From the NCBI RefSeq assembly GCF_947492535.1, contig NZ_CANLNH010000014.1:55292-119291 (forward strand): 64,000 nucleotides of DNA. The letters run 5' to 3'. Numbering within the stretch: the stretch's first letter is position 1; each line of letters opens with the position of its first letter. This document shows, in pieces, positions 40,937 through 50,000 of the stretch. Made by a program: the position numbers and the translations under genes. The notes below the pieces were generated by a model. That model worked only from the letters and a program-made list of their open reading frames with translations. It ran no database searches and was not told where the DNA came from. This DNA is from an uncultured Dokdonia sp. Its GTDB lineage: Bacteria > Bacteroidota > Bacteroidia > Flavobacteriales > Flavobacteriaceae.

Positions 40937-43783
40937 ATGAAACCATTTCGTTTGTTAATCCTACTTTGTAGTGTTTCTATACTCTTTTCTTGTAACCAAG
41001 AGAAAACAACTACAAAAACAGAAGAATCTCAAGAATTTAATGTCCCTTTTGAAAAATTCACATTAGATAACGGCTTGACAGTTGTCTTGCATAAAGATAC
41101 GTCAGATCCTGTCGTTGCAGTAGCGTTGACAACCCACGTGGGATCTGCGAGAGAGATAGAAGGGCGTACTGGGTTTGCACATTTATTTGAACATTTATTA
41201 TTCTTAGAATCTGAAAACCTTGGGAAAGGAGGTCTTGATAAAATGAGTGCACGTATTGGAGGATCAGGAGCTAATGGGTCTACAAGTCGTGATAGAACAA
41301 ATTACTTCCAAACTGTACCAAAAGATGCGCTAGAAAAAATGATTTGGGCAGAAGCAGATAAGCTAGGATGGTTTATAAACACTGTAACAGATCCTGTGCT
41401 ATCTAAAGAAAAACAAGTCGTTAAAAATGAAAAACGTCAAAGTGTAGATAATCGACCATATGGCCATGTGCAATATGTGGTAGATAAAAATTTGTATCCT
41501 GGAGATCATCCATATAATTGGCAAGTAATAGGGTCTTTGGAAGATTTGCAAAATGCAACATTACAAGATGTAAAAGATTTTTATAACCGATGGTATACTC
41601 CTAATAATACTGTATTAACCATTGCTGGAGATTTTGATACAGAGCAAACTAAAGCGTGGGTACATAAGTATTTTGATGAAATAAAAAGAGGCGAAAAAAT
41701 ACCTGCATTAGAAAAACCAGCAATTACTGTAGCCGAAACTAAAAAGTTATATTATGAAGATAACTTTGCACGTGTACCTCAACTTACAATGACGTGGCCG
41801 ACAGTACCTTTATATCATAAAGATTCTTATGCGCTTAATATGCTTGCCCAATACCTATCTGATGGGAAGAAGGCTCCTTTTAATGAAGTGTTGGTCGATG
41901 AGAAACAACTTACCTCTGGAGTAACTATGTATAATTATGCATCGGAATTAGCAGGGCAATATCGTGTTCAAGTGCGTGCTTTTAGTGAAAAAGATTTGGA
42001 TGAAATTGCGCAAGGGATTCAGTCCGCTTTCGCGAAATTTGAATCAGAAGGAATCCCTCAGTCTGCCATAGATCGTATTAAAGCTGGTCAGGAAACTAAC
42101 TTTTACAATGGATTGTCTAGCGTACTTGGGAAAGGATTTCAATTAGCACAATACGAAGTGTTTGCTAATGATCCTGGATTTATAGCTAAAGACATAGAAA
42201 ACATATTAGCCGTTACTGTTGAAGATGTACAACGTGTATATAATACATATATAAAAGGTAAAAACTATATCGCTACGAGTTTTGTGCCTAACGGACAAGT
42301 TGATTTAGCGTTAGAAAATTCGCAATTAGCAGAAGTGGTTGAAGAAAAAATCGTAGAAGGCGCCGAAGAATCTTTTGATGCCAGTATTGCTGCAACATAT
42401 GAAAAGACACCCTCTGCGTTCGATCGTTCTATAGAACCTGCGTATGGAGATGCTCCAGCGCTTACCATTCCTGATGTATGGCAAACCGATCTTTCTTCTG
42501 GAATAAAAGTGTATGGAATAGAAAATAAAGAAGTACCATTAGTACAATTTCAGTTGAGTTTTGATGGAGGGTTATTATTAGAAAATCCTGAAAAAGTAGG
42601 TGTTTCTAATTTGATGGCGCGATTAATGACAAAGGGAACTGCTTCCAAAACTACAGCCGAACTTGAAGAAGCTATAGAACGTTTAGGCGCTTCTATAAAT
42701 GTATTTGCAGGAAATGAAAGCATCGTTGTGACAGGCAATACACTCGCTAAAAACTATGATGCTACAATGGCATTAGTAGAAGAAATCGTATTACAACCTC
42801 GTTGGGATGAAAAAGAATTTGATCTTATCAAGCAAAGTGTGATGAATCAAATTGTACAACAACAAGCAAACCCAAATAGTGTTGCTTCCAATGAATATGC
42901 AAAACTTATTTATGGGGATACCCATATCTTATCTCATAATCGATTAGGAACACTAGTTTCTGTCGCAAATATTAGTATAGAAGATTTAAAAGCATTTTAT
43001 AAAAATATTTCACCTACTGTTGGAAATATGTATATCGTAGGAGATGTAAAAGAACCTACAGTAGTTCAATCATTAGCAGGTATTAATGAAAATTTAGAAG
43101 CGACCCCTGTAACAATTCCTACATTTGAAATGCCTAAAAGACCAGAACAATCTACCGTATATTTTTATGATGTTCCAGGAGCAAAACAATCTGTATTACG
43201 ATTTGGGTATCCAGCACTTGCTGCGACAGATCCAGATTATTACCCTGCACGTGTGATGAATTACCGTTTAGGAGGTGGTGGTTTTGCTTCACAACTCACG
43301 CAACAATTACGAGAAGGAAAAGGGTATACATACGGAATTGGGTCAAGGTTTTCAGGAACAGCACTACCTGGGGCTTTTACAATTTCAAGCGGAGTTCGTT
43401 CTAATGTAACGTATGAAAGTGCTGCCTTAGTAAAACAGATACTTAATGAGTACGGAGCCAATTTTAATGAAGAAGATTTAGAAGTCTCAAAAAGCTTTTT
43501 AATTAAAAGTAATGCACGTGCTTTTGAAACTTCAGGAGCAAAATTAGGAATGCTCTCTAATATTTCAGAACTAAACCTTCCCGTAGATTATGCAAAGCAA
43601 CGAGAAGCTACTGTACGTGAAATGACAGTAGAAGATATTAAAGCACTTTCTGATAAGTATCTAGATCCAAATAAAATGATTTATTTGGTAGTGGGAGATG
43701 CTAAAACGCAGCTTAAAAAACTAGAGCAATTGGGATACGGGACACCTGTGTTGTTAAATCCTAAGGAAGAAATTAAGAAGTAG
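40937..43783 (+). CDS. M16-family zinc peptidase lipoprotein (pitrilysin type)
   Basis: The 948-residue product has a lipobox (ILFS-C19) and two M16 halves. The N-terminal half holds the inverted zinc motif HLFEH (82-86) with the distal Glu in VVKNEKRQ; the C-terminal half is the inactive partner domain. It is an envelope oligopeptidase. A near copy of the palindrome (GCTTTCGCGAAATT, 42026-42039) lies in it. It is followed after 9 bp by an M28 peptidase lipoprotein, so the two form a peptidase operon ended by a strong terminator. Confidence 0.9.
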   Translation: MKPFRLLILLCSVSILFSCNQEKTTTKTEESQEFNVPFEKFTLDNGLTVVLHKDTSDPVVAVALTTHVGSAREIEGRTGFAHLFEHLLFLESENLGKGGLDKMSARIGGSGANGSTSRDRTNYFQTVPKDALEKMIWAEADKLGWFINTVTDPVLSKEKQVVKNEKRQSVDNRPYGHVQYVVDKNLYPGDHPYNWQVIGSLEDLQNATLQDVKDFYNRWYTPNNTVLTIAGDFDTEQTKAWVHKYFDEIKRGEKIPALEKPAITVAETKKLYYEDNFARVPQLTMTWPTVPLYHKDSYALNMLAQYLSDGKKAPFNEVLVDEKQLTSGVTMYNYASELAGQYRVQVRAFSEKDLDEIAQGIQSAFAKFESEGIPQSAIDRIKAGQETNFYNGLSSVLGKGFQLAQYEVFANDPGFIAKDIENILAVTVEDVQRVYNTYIKGKNYIATSFVPNGQVDLALENSQLAEVVEEKIVEGAEESFDASIAATYEKTPSAFDRSIEPAYGDAPALTIPDVWQTDLSSGIKVYGIENKEVPLVQFQLSFDGGLLLENPEKVGVSNLMARLMTKGTASKTTAELEEAIERLGASINVFAGNESIVVTGNTLAKNYDATMALVEEIVLQPRWDEKEFDLIKQSVMNQIVQQQANPNSVASNEYAKLIYGDTHILSHNRLGTLVSVANISIEDLKAFYKNISPTVGNMYIVGDVKEPTVVQSLAGINENLEATPVTIPTFEMPKRPEQSTVYFYDVPGAKQSVLRFGYPALAATDPDYYPARVMNYRLGGGGFASQLTQQLREGKGYTYGIGSRFSGTALPGAFTISSGVRSNVTYESAALVKQILNEYGANFNEEDLEVSKSFLIKSNARAFETSGAKLGMLSNISELNLPVDYAKQREATVREMTVEDIKALSDKYLDPNKMIYLVVGDAKTQLKKLEQLGYGTPVLLNPKEEIKK
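42026..42039. repeat. Palindrome variant GCTTTCGCGAAATT in M16 gene
   Basis: Two bases differ from GCTTTCGCGAAAGC at the right end; read as AFAKF. Confidence 0.8.
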
Positions 43784-43792
43784 ATATCTTCT

Positions 43793-45514
43793 ATGAAATA
43801 TAGACATAATTTTTTAACTCTTTTTCTACTAGGTAACCTGTTCTTACTAGGGTGTTCTCAAAAAAAAGAAACAATAGCTATAACAGATGCTTATTTTGAA
43901 AAAGTAGCCCCTGAGTTTAAAGGTGATATTGCCTTTGAAACTACTGCTTTTGTAGAGCAATTTTGGAGAGTTGCAGGAAATACAGGATTCAATAAAACAG
44001 TTTATAAAATTGTTGAACAATTAGAAACTGTTGGGTTTGTAGAAGAAGTCACAGCACCAAAAGGAGCTATTCTTACCTATAGAATAGAAAAAAGGCCCAT
44101 GAAAAGGCCTACTTGGGAACCTGTAGATGCTAGACTTCGTATTCTGGGTGAAGAAATTCCTTTGTTAGAATACAAAACCAATAGGAATATGATCTATCAG
44201 TATGCAAGTTCGACACAAATAGATGGTATTACTGCTGAGGTTATATATCTCGAAAAGATAGAAGATCTTGAGGTGTTAGATGTAAAGGGCAAGATTATTT
44301 ATACAAATATGAGTCCTTATAGGGTATATAAAAAGACTATTGTAGAAGGAGGTGCCTTAGGACTTATTACTTATAATAACCCTGACTATTTACAACCAGA
44401 AAAGAATGTGACATCCATTCAGTTTAGAGGAATTCCATACAATGAAGATATATCTGCATGGGGTATTGCATTGTCATACCAAGCAAAAGAACGATTAGAA
44501 AAGAAGCTGTCTCAAGGCAAGGTAACAGTGAATGCTTTCGTGAAAACGAAAATATATCCATCAGAAGAGCTTACCGTAGTTGCTACAGTTAAGGGATCAG
44601 AATTGCCAAAAGAAAGTTTAGTCTTTAGTGCGCATATTCAAGAACCTGGAGCAAATGATAATGCAACAGGAGTAGGAACTCAATTAGAGATGGCTTCCAT
44701 TACGGCAAACCTTATTAAAAGTAAAAAATTAGACCTTAAAAGAACCTTGACATTTCTCTGGGGAGATGAAATTATTTCTACACGAAGATATATAGAAGAG
44801 AAAGAAAAACGTACTTCGGCTATTAATTGGGGAATTAGCTTGGATATGGTAGGAGAGAATACAGCTATTACAGGCGGTACTTTTCTTATTGAAAAAATGC
44901 CAGACCCAAGTGCTATATGGACGCGAGGTAATGACAAACACTCAGAATGGGGAGGAAGGAAAATGAAGCTAGAAGAAATGAAACCGCATTACCTCAATGA
45001 TTTTATAATAACTGTTTTTAAAGAGCAAGGCAAACGCTCAAATTGGGAAGTACAAACAAATCCTTTTGAAGGTGGTAGTGACCATACACCTTTTCTAGAT
45101 GCTGACCTTCCAGGTATATTATTATGGCATTTTACAGATCAATTTTATCATACAGACAATGACCGTATAGATAAAGTGTCTCAGGAAACAATGAAAAATG
45201 TAGGAATCGCAGCACTAGTAAGTGCTTATACACTACTTAATAGTGATACCACTACGGCAAGTTGGATCCTAGAAGAGATCATGCAAGTTGCAAAATCTCG
45301 ATTAACTACAGAATTTGAACTAAGTAAAGATGCAATTGTAGATGGTGCCTCTAAAAAAAGTCAAATAGAAATATTAAATGCATGGAGTGATTGGTATGTA
45401 AAAACGATAGCGACCGTAAAGGATATGACAACTGATCCTGATATAGATGAAGAGATTATGATATCCCAAAATAAGATACGTGCATTTTCTGAAAATTTAT
45501 TAAGTCAGTTATAA
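43793..45514 (+). CDS. M28-family peptidase-like lipoprotein
   Basis: The 573-residue product has a lipobox (NLFLLG-C21), a PA-like insert (about 130-260) and an M28 core with SAHIQEPGANDNATG, WGDE, SLDMVGEN and GGSDHTPF. The typical zinc-binding His, Asp and Glu are present, although the first ligand is in SAHIQEP rather than GAHYDS. Its C-terminal end (VKDMTTDPDID...SENLLSQL) has a second, isolated copy at 48059-48166, evidence for a lost paralogue. Confidence 0.82.
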   Translation: MKYRHNFLTLFLLGNLFLLGCSQKKETIAITDAYFEKVAPEFKGDIAFETTAFVEQFWRVAGNTGFNKTVYKIVEQLETVGFVEEVTAPKGAILTYRIEKRPMKRPTWEPVDARLRILGEEIPLLEYKTNRNMIYQYASSTQIDGITAEVIYLEKIEDLEVLDVKGKIIYTNMSPYRVYKKTIVEGGALGLITYNNPDYLQPEKNVTSIQFRGIPYNEDISAWGIALSYQAKERLEKKLSQGKVTVNAFVKTKIYPSEELTVVATVKGSELPKESLVFSAHIQEPGANDNATGVGTQLEMASITANLIKSKKLDLKRTLTFLWGDEIISTRRYIEEKEKRTSAINWGISLDMVGENTAITGGTFLIEKMPDPSAIWTRGNDKHSEWGGRKMKLEEMKPHYLNDFIITVFKEQGKRSNWEVQTNPFEGGSDHTPFLDADLPGILLWHFTDQFYHTDNDRIDKVSQETMKNVGIAALVSAYTLLNSDTTTASWILEEIMQVAKSRLTTEFELSKDAIVDGASKKSQIEILNAWSDWYVKTIATVKDMTTDPDIDEEIMISQNKIRAFSENLLSQL

Positions 45515-45543
45515 AGTGCTTTATTAAAATAATATATGGAATG

Positions 45544-45572
45544 AAAAAAGCCCGCTTAAACGGGCTTTTTTT
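45544..45572. terminator. Bidirectional terminator
   Basis: AAAAAAGCCCG pairs with CGGGCTTTTTT around CTTAAA, between convergent genes. Confidence 0.87.
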
Positions 45573-45589
45573 GAATGTATACTCTATTT

Positions 45590-47401
45590 TTATTTTTTAA
45601 TAAGTTGAATGGTTTCTATAGAACCATCTTCTAAATATACTTTTGCGAAATAAACACCTTGAGAACCTCTGTTTATAGAAATTTGCTCTCCCAATTTATA
45701 AGGTATACTCTCTATGAGAACACCTGTTGCGTTATATACTTCTACTTTTTCAATACCAATTTCAGAACTGTTTTCTATAGTAAATTGATTTGAAAATGGA
45801 TTTGGATATGCACTTGTTTTTTCATCTTGAATAATACCAAGACACTTTATATTTAGTGATTTTTTATTAAAATAACATTTTGAAGTACTTCCATCAAATA
45901 AAGTAATATTAGCACTGTAAGATCCATTTGAATTATAATTAAAGAAGTAATTGCCACTTATAAGATTAGCTTCTGTGATAGTCACATTGTCTGTCGCAGA
46001 AATACCTCGATTAAAAATCACAGTATAACAATCTAAAATTTCGCTAGGTACCTGTAATCTATAAGATCCACAACCAAAAGCAGGAAATATATTACCTATT
46101 AGTTCATTTCCAGCAGTGGTACAGTCCATACATTCATTTATGCAATCAACATCTATGGTAAATGTTCGTGTAGCAGTAGCACATTCTTGTCCTGCTCTCC
46201 AAACCTCAATACGTACTTCATAAGAACCATTTTCATCATATGTATTATAAATTGTATCATCATCATGAAGAATTACAAAGTCATCATCACCGAGAGAAGT
46301 GTCCCAATATACTCGAACTTCATCACAAATATTACTGATAAAAGGACCTGTTAATGAGTATTGACCACAAGCTAGTTCTGTTTCAGAGTTTTCAATAGCT
46401 TGGCTTACAAAAGTAGCTCCATTACAATTTAAACATGGGTCTGGAGGAATAGGACAGTCTACAAGTAAGTTATTTAAATGTGATTGTGAAGTAATAAAGT
46501 ACTTCATTCTATTTTTTTGACCCGTTGTAAAGTGATTAAAACATTCAGGAGTCATGGCTGCAAAATGAGTAGGTCTCATAATGTTTGTTGGATCACCAGC
46601 AGGGTAATCCAATCCACTTCCACAAACATCTTGTATAGGCTCAACTCCTATAGTACAATTTCCTACAAATGTATCATTAAAATAATCTGGAAGCGTATCT
46701 GCTACAAAATCTCCAGAAGCAATACTATTACTTCCATCGGCACATTCTACAATATCGCGGTGTGTACCATTTATACTTCCCATATAACCATCACTATTTT
46801 CACAATTAGAATTAGTTCCTGCTCCAAAAGTTCCATGATACGTGTGAAATAGTCCTAATACATGACCAATTTCATGACTTATAGCTTTAATGTCATTATT
46901 ATTCACACTCAATATAATTCTTGTCTGGTTTGCAATACCATCTGCTGCAGAGACCGCACTATTACCGCCTCCTAAATTCTTATCATAAAAAAATAAATCA
47001 ATAGCGCCAGAAGAATCAAAAGGGTCTGTAAGTCCAAAATTAAATGAAGGACATGGAAGACCAGAAACATCTGCGTTATAAAGTGCAGTGCTATTGGCCA
47101 CATTAATTACGCCATCCCATACGAAGTCAATATCACCAAAAAAAGCGCCTAATGATTCCATTCTGTCTTCTATAACAGCATCTGGAACTCCAGGAGCAGA
47201 CTGGTTAGTGGTTGTAACCCGATGGGCTCTTACGGCAATACAATAATCCCCGTTTGTGTCAAAATTTCCAGTAGGAGTATGCAATTCTCCAGGAGTGATT
47301 AAAGCAGCCCTAGTCTGTGATGACGAGCCTATTAGGCAATTACTATCCTGTGCTAGGATAGGCCATGATAGCATAAGTAATAGTAAAATTAAATTTTTCA
47401 T
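45590..47401 (-). CDS. Secreted M43-like (pappalysin-type) metalloprotease with T9SS sorting domain
   Basis: The 603-residue product has a Sec signal peptide, a metzincin domain with HEIGHVLGLFH (H176, E177, H180, H186) and a Met-turn segment NIMRPTHFA, several Cys-rich beta modules with CMDC and CLNC, and a type A T9SS sorting domain (AYPNPFSNQFTIEN...QLIKK). It is an extracellular protease. It is monocistronic and convergent with the M28 lipoprotein gene. Confidence 0.88.
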   Translation of the reverse strand: MKNLILLLLMLSWPILAQDSNCLIGSSSQTRAALITPGELHTPTGNFDTNGDYCIAVRAHRVTTTNQSAPGVPDAVIEDRMESLGAFFGDIDFVWDGVINVANSTALYNADVSGLPCPSFNFGLTDPFDSSGAIDLFFYDKNLGGGNSAVSAADGIANQTRIILSVNNNDIKAISHEIGHVLGLFHTYHGTFGAGTNSNCENSDGYMGSINGTHRDIVECADGSNSIASGDFVADTLPDYFNDTFVGNCTIGVEPIQDVCGSGLDYPAGDPTNIMRPTHFAAMTPECFNHFTTGQKNRMKYFITSQSHLNNLLVDCPIPPDPCLNCNGATFVSQAIENSETELACGQYSLTGPFISNICDEVRVYWDTSLGDDDFVILHDDDTIYNTYDENGSYEVRIEVWRAGQECATATRTFTIDVDCINECMDCTTAGNELIGNIFPAFGCGSYRLQVPSEILDCYTVIFNRGISATDNVTITEANLISGNYFFNYNSNGSYSANITLFDGSTSKCYFNKKSLNIKCLGIIQDEKTSAYPNPFSNQFTIENSSEIGIEKVEVYNATGVLIESIPYKLGEQISINRGSQGVYFAKVYLEDGSIETIQLIKK

Positions 47402-47587
47402 ACTTTAATTGTTTAAAAGTTTATTATTAGTAACCATGAGAATGTTCTGATAAGAATAAATTCTTACCCACTTCATGAAAAAAAATATTAAAAATATGCA
47501 GGAATCCAGTAAACGTGTTACCGCATTTCTGAAGATGTATTACTACTCTAGAATCGTGTTAGTAATACTTATATAAGAGATGGGTAC

Positions 47588-47601
47588 GCTTTCGCGAAAG
47601 C
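47588..47601. repeat. GCTTTCGCGAAAGC palindrome, copy 11 (intergenic)
   Basis: Perfect copy extended to a 20-bp palindrome; it lies just past the 3' end of the broken EamA copy. Confidence 0.95.
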
Positions 47602-47609
47602 GTATACAG

Positions 47610-48060
47610 TTACCTTCTGCTTTTTATCCAAACATTCAAAAGCATACCAAAGACGACAAGGATCATCCCTACAATAGGCCAAAACGTATAGCTCTCATCA
47701 AATAGGAAAAAACCGAATAATAAAGCATACACCAATTCCATATATTTAATAGGAGCTACGGTGCTTGTGTCTGCTAGTTGAAATACACGGGTTAAGAATA
47801 CTTAACCTATGTTCTAAAATACCTATCGAAGTAACCCACCCCCATTCTTGACCAACAGGCATATGCCAATGCTGAATGAAAAAGAAACTACCCACAATCG
47901 AAATGACCATAAAATAATTAATAATCGTTAGGAAGTGTTCACGTGACCCTAAGTAGCCTACAATAGCAAATATACCCCCTACAAGAACTGACGAAAGCAT
48001 AATGAGTATAAAACTTGTAGTATCTATTCTAAAATCGACACCTTTCATAATAAAAGCACT
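47610..48060 (-). pseudogene. Truncated, frameshifted copy of the EamA transporter gene
   Basis: About 450 bp are nearly identical to the 3' half of the intact EamA gene at 48913-49743, from its stop codon to AATAAAAGCAC (48060 here, 49364 there). The 5' half is missing. A 2-bp deletion (CCTATGTTCTAA against CCTATAAGTCCTAA, near 47812) shifts the frame, so only a 100-codon fragment stays open. The 3' 60 bp are more diverged than the rest. It abuts, without a gap, a remnant of an M28 peptidase gene on the other strand. Confidence 0.88.
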
Positions 48061-48166
48061 TGCTAGCTTGAAAGATATAACTCTTGATGAACAGGCAGTA
48101 ATACAAAATAAAAAATCTCAAGAAGCGATAGATACTTTTTCTAGAAACCTTTTAGAACAACTATAA
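48059..48166 (+). pseudogene. 3' remnant of an M28-like peptidase gene
   Basis: Read in frame this gives LASLKDITLDEQ...SRNLLEQL and a TAA stop. It resembles the C-terminus of the 43793 peptidase (TIATVKDMTTDPDID...SENLLSQL). No start and no upstream coding sequence remain; the left break coincides with the break of the EamA pseudogene. Confidence 0.62.
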
Positions 48167-48179
48167 TACTTTTAAAAGA

Positions 48180-48210
48180 CGAAAGCACTCATTTTTGATA
48201 AGTGCTTTCG
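48180..48210. terminator. Hairpin terminator
   Basis: CGAAAGCACT (48180-48189) pairs with AGTGCTTTCG (48201-48210). It would end the former M28 copy and the convergent 48244 gene, where the minus strand continues TCTTTTAAAAG. Confidence 0.7.
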
Positions 48211-48243
48211 TTTAATAGATATTATTTTTTAGAAATAAGTGAT

Positions 48244-48732
48244 TTATCTGTATGGCATAAAATCAGTCCAATCACAATCTTCTATTTTCATACGCCATTC
48301 TGTAGGTTGCGTATAAGCTGTAAAATAACTGTTGATAGTTGAACTACAACTATTAAAAATATCTGTTTCTGTTTGAGTAACTCCATTAATGATAAACTCA
48401 TAGGTTACATTTACAAGACCACATGGAGGTGGTGGACTTTGAGTGAAGTTAAAGTCAAACTGAAAATATACAGCAGATCTATATACAGGAAATCCAGGGC
48501 CTATAGCAGAATAACCAGCATCAAAATCAGAAATTTCTACAAAACCACAAAACGTAGAACTAACAGCTGAAACACTTCTTCTTCCTGTTTCTGTTGTTGT
48601 GTCTACTTCAAAATCATCAATTAAAAATTCAAGATTTTCTGTAGTAGGTGTAACTTCGGCGTCATCTTCAGAACATGAAATGACAAAAGTAAATAATGCT
48701 AAAAGCAGCGTGATTTTAAAAAAATGCTTCAT
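48244..48732 (-). CDS. Lipoprotein of unknown function
   Basis: The 162-residue product has a lipobox (LFTFVIS-C20) and an acidic linker, then a beta-rich domain with five Cys (for example SSTFCGFVEISDFDAG and PPPPCGLVNVTYEF). No family recognised. A double-dyad element with the layout of the peptide-gene elements lies 26 bp upstream of its ATG, so it may be controlled by a related TPR-AraC-type regulator. It sits between a broken and an intact EamA copy. Confidence 0.7.
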   Translation of the reverse strand: MKHFFKITLLLALFTFVISCSEDDAEVTPTTENLEFLIDDFEVDTTTETGRRSVSAVSSTFCGFVEISDFDAGYSAIGPGFPVYRSAVYFQFDFNFTQSPPPPCGLVNVTYEFIINGVTQTETDIFNSCSSTINSYFTAYTQPTEWRMKIEDCDWTDFMPYR

Positions 48733-48758
48733 GGATAAAAATTTAAAAAATTAGTTTT

Positions 48759-48794
48759 ACTGTAAACTTTTTAAGACACTTACAGTTTGTGTCT
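48759..48794 (-). promoter_or_regulatory. Variant interleaved double-dyad element upstream of the 48244 lipoprotein
   Basis: Plus-strand arms are ACTGTAA (48759-48765) with TTACAGT (48780-48786), and AGACAC (48774-48779) with GTGTCT (48789-48794). Layout and the 26-bp distance to the ATG equal those of the peptide genes, but the outer arms differ in both halves together. Confidence 0.6.
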
Positions 48795-48912
48795 CTTCTT
48801 GCAAGAAATTTATATGAATACTTACAGCATAAGTAAAACCATATACAAGTATGTATTGATTCTTATCAATTCTTACCCTAGAAAAAAAAGATTTTTTAAT
48901 GTATTTGTAGAT

Positions 48913-49743
48913 TTACCCTTTCCGTTTGATCCAAACATTGAGAAGCATCCCTAAAACGACTAGTGTCATTCCAACAATAGGCCAAAACGTATAGCTCTCA
49001 TCAAACAGAAAAAAACCGAATAATAATGCATACACCAATTCCATATATTTAATAGGAGCTACGGTGCTTGTGTCTGCTAGTTGAAAGGCACGGGTTAAGA
49101 ATACTTGACCTATAAGTCCTAAAATACCTATCGAAGTAACCCACCACCATTCTTGACCAACAGGCATACGCCAATGCTGAATGAAAAAGAAACTACCCAC
49201 AATCGAAAAGACCATAAAGTAATTGATGATCGTTAGGAAGTGTTCGCGTGATCCTAAGTAGCGTACAATAGCAAATACACCCCCTACAAGAACTGACGAA
49301 AGCATAATAAGTATAAAACTTGTAGTATCTATTCTAAAATCGACACCTTTCATAATAAAAGCACCTACTATTGATATAATTAGACTGATCCATTGCCCTA
49401 ATTTTACAACCTCTTTTAGAAAAAAATAGGCTAGAATAACACTAAAAATAGGAGCTGTATACCGTAAAGCAACCGCTGAACCTAACGGAATATCTTGTAC
49501 TACTTTAAAGAATAAAGCTAAAGAAACAAAACTCAATACACCTCTAAGGCTTAACCACATGACATTTTTCCCTATCACGGGAACTTTTTTAATAAGCATG
49601 TAAGGGAAAATGAAAATGAAAGTGCCAAAAGCTCTAAAAAAAACGACCTGTAAAGGATGAAAATCATCTAAGTATTTTGCAAGAAGGTTCATCCACGCAA
49701 AGGCAAATGCGGCGATAAGCATATACACAATTCCTCTACCCAT
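48913..49743 (-). CDS. EamA-family (drug/metabolite) transporter
   Basis: The 276-residue membrane protein has ten predicted helices in two EamA repeats, with FRAFGTFIFIFPYMLIKK in the first and YMELVYALLFGFFLFDE in the second. It would move a small metabolite across the inner membrane; the substrate is unknown. It is the intact partner of the pseudogene at 47610. It is alone on its strand and starts at ATG 49743. Confidence 0.88.
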   Translation of the reverse strand: MGRGIVYMLIAAFAFAWMNLLAKYLDDFHPLQVVFFRAFGTFIFIFPYMLIKKVPVIGKNVMWLSLRGVLSFVSLALFFKVVQDIPLGSAVALRYTAPIFSVILAYFFLKEVVKLGQWISLIISIVGAFIMKGVDFRIDTTSFILIMLSSVLVGGVFAIVRYLGSREHFLTIINYFMVFSIVGSFFFIQHWRMPVGQEWWWVTSIGILGLIGQVFLTRAFQLADTSTVAPIKYMELVYALLFGFFLFDESYTFWPIVGMTLVVLGMLLNVWIKRKG

Positions 49744-49922
49744 AAAGATGGTTTTGTTTGCCTTACGAAAGTACGATAAATATGAAAGTTAACTTTAAAT
49801 TTATCTACATTATATACATATATAGCGTAAGAATATATAATTCTATATACGGGCAGTCTTTAAATATATAATTGGTAAAATACCTACATGTAAATTATGA
49901 AAATGATAAATGGACACCCATC

Positions 49923-49956
49923 AAAAAAGGAGAGCCTATTACAGGCTCTCCTTTTG
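49923..49956. terminator. Terminator of the acyl-CoA dehydrogenase gene
   Basis: AAAAGGAGAGCCT pairs with AGGCTCTCCTTTT around ATTAC, with outer A and T runs. Confidence 0.82.
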
Positions 49957-49970
49957 TTTATGTGGTATAT

Positions 49971-49984
49971 GCTTTCGCGAAAGC
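49971..49984. repeat. GCTTTCGCGAAAGC palindrome, copy 12 (intergenic)
   Basis: Perfect copy 17 bp past the stop of the acyl-CoA dehydrogenase gene, between gene and terminator. Confidence 0.95.
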
Positions 49985-50000
49985 GTATAAAAAGTACATC

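Noticed and set aside
47746..48048. 100-codon ORF as an intact small membrane protein
   Set aside because: It is an open piece of a frameshifted, truncated EamA copy, as shown by near identity to 48913-49364.
47450..48880. Shared ATTCTTACCC strings upstream of 47401 and 48732 as a regulatory element
   Set aside because: Distances to the start codons differ (about 60 and 140 bp), and 10-mers of this base composition can arise by chance.
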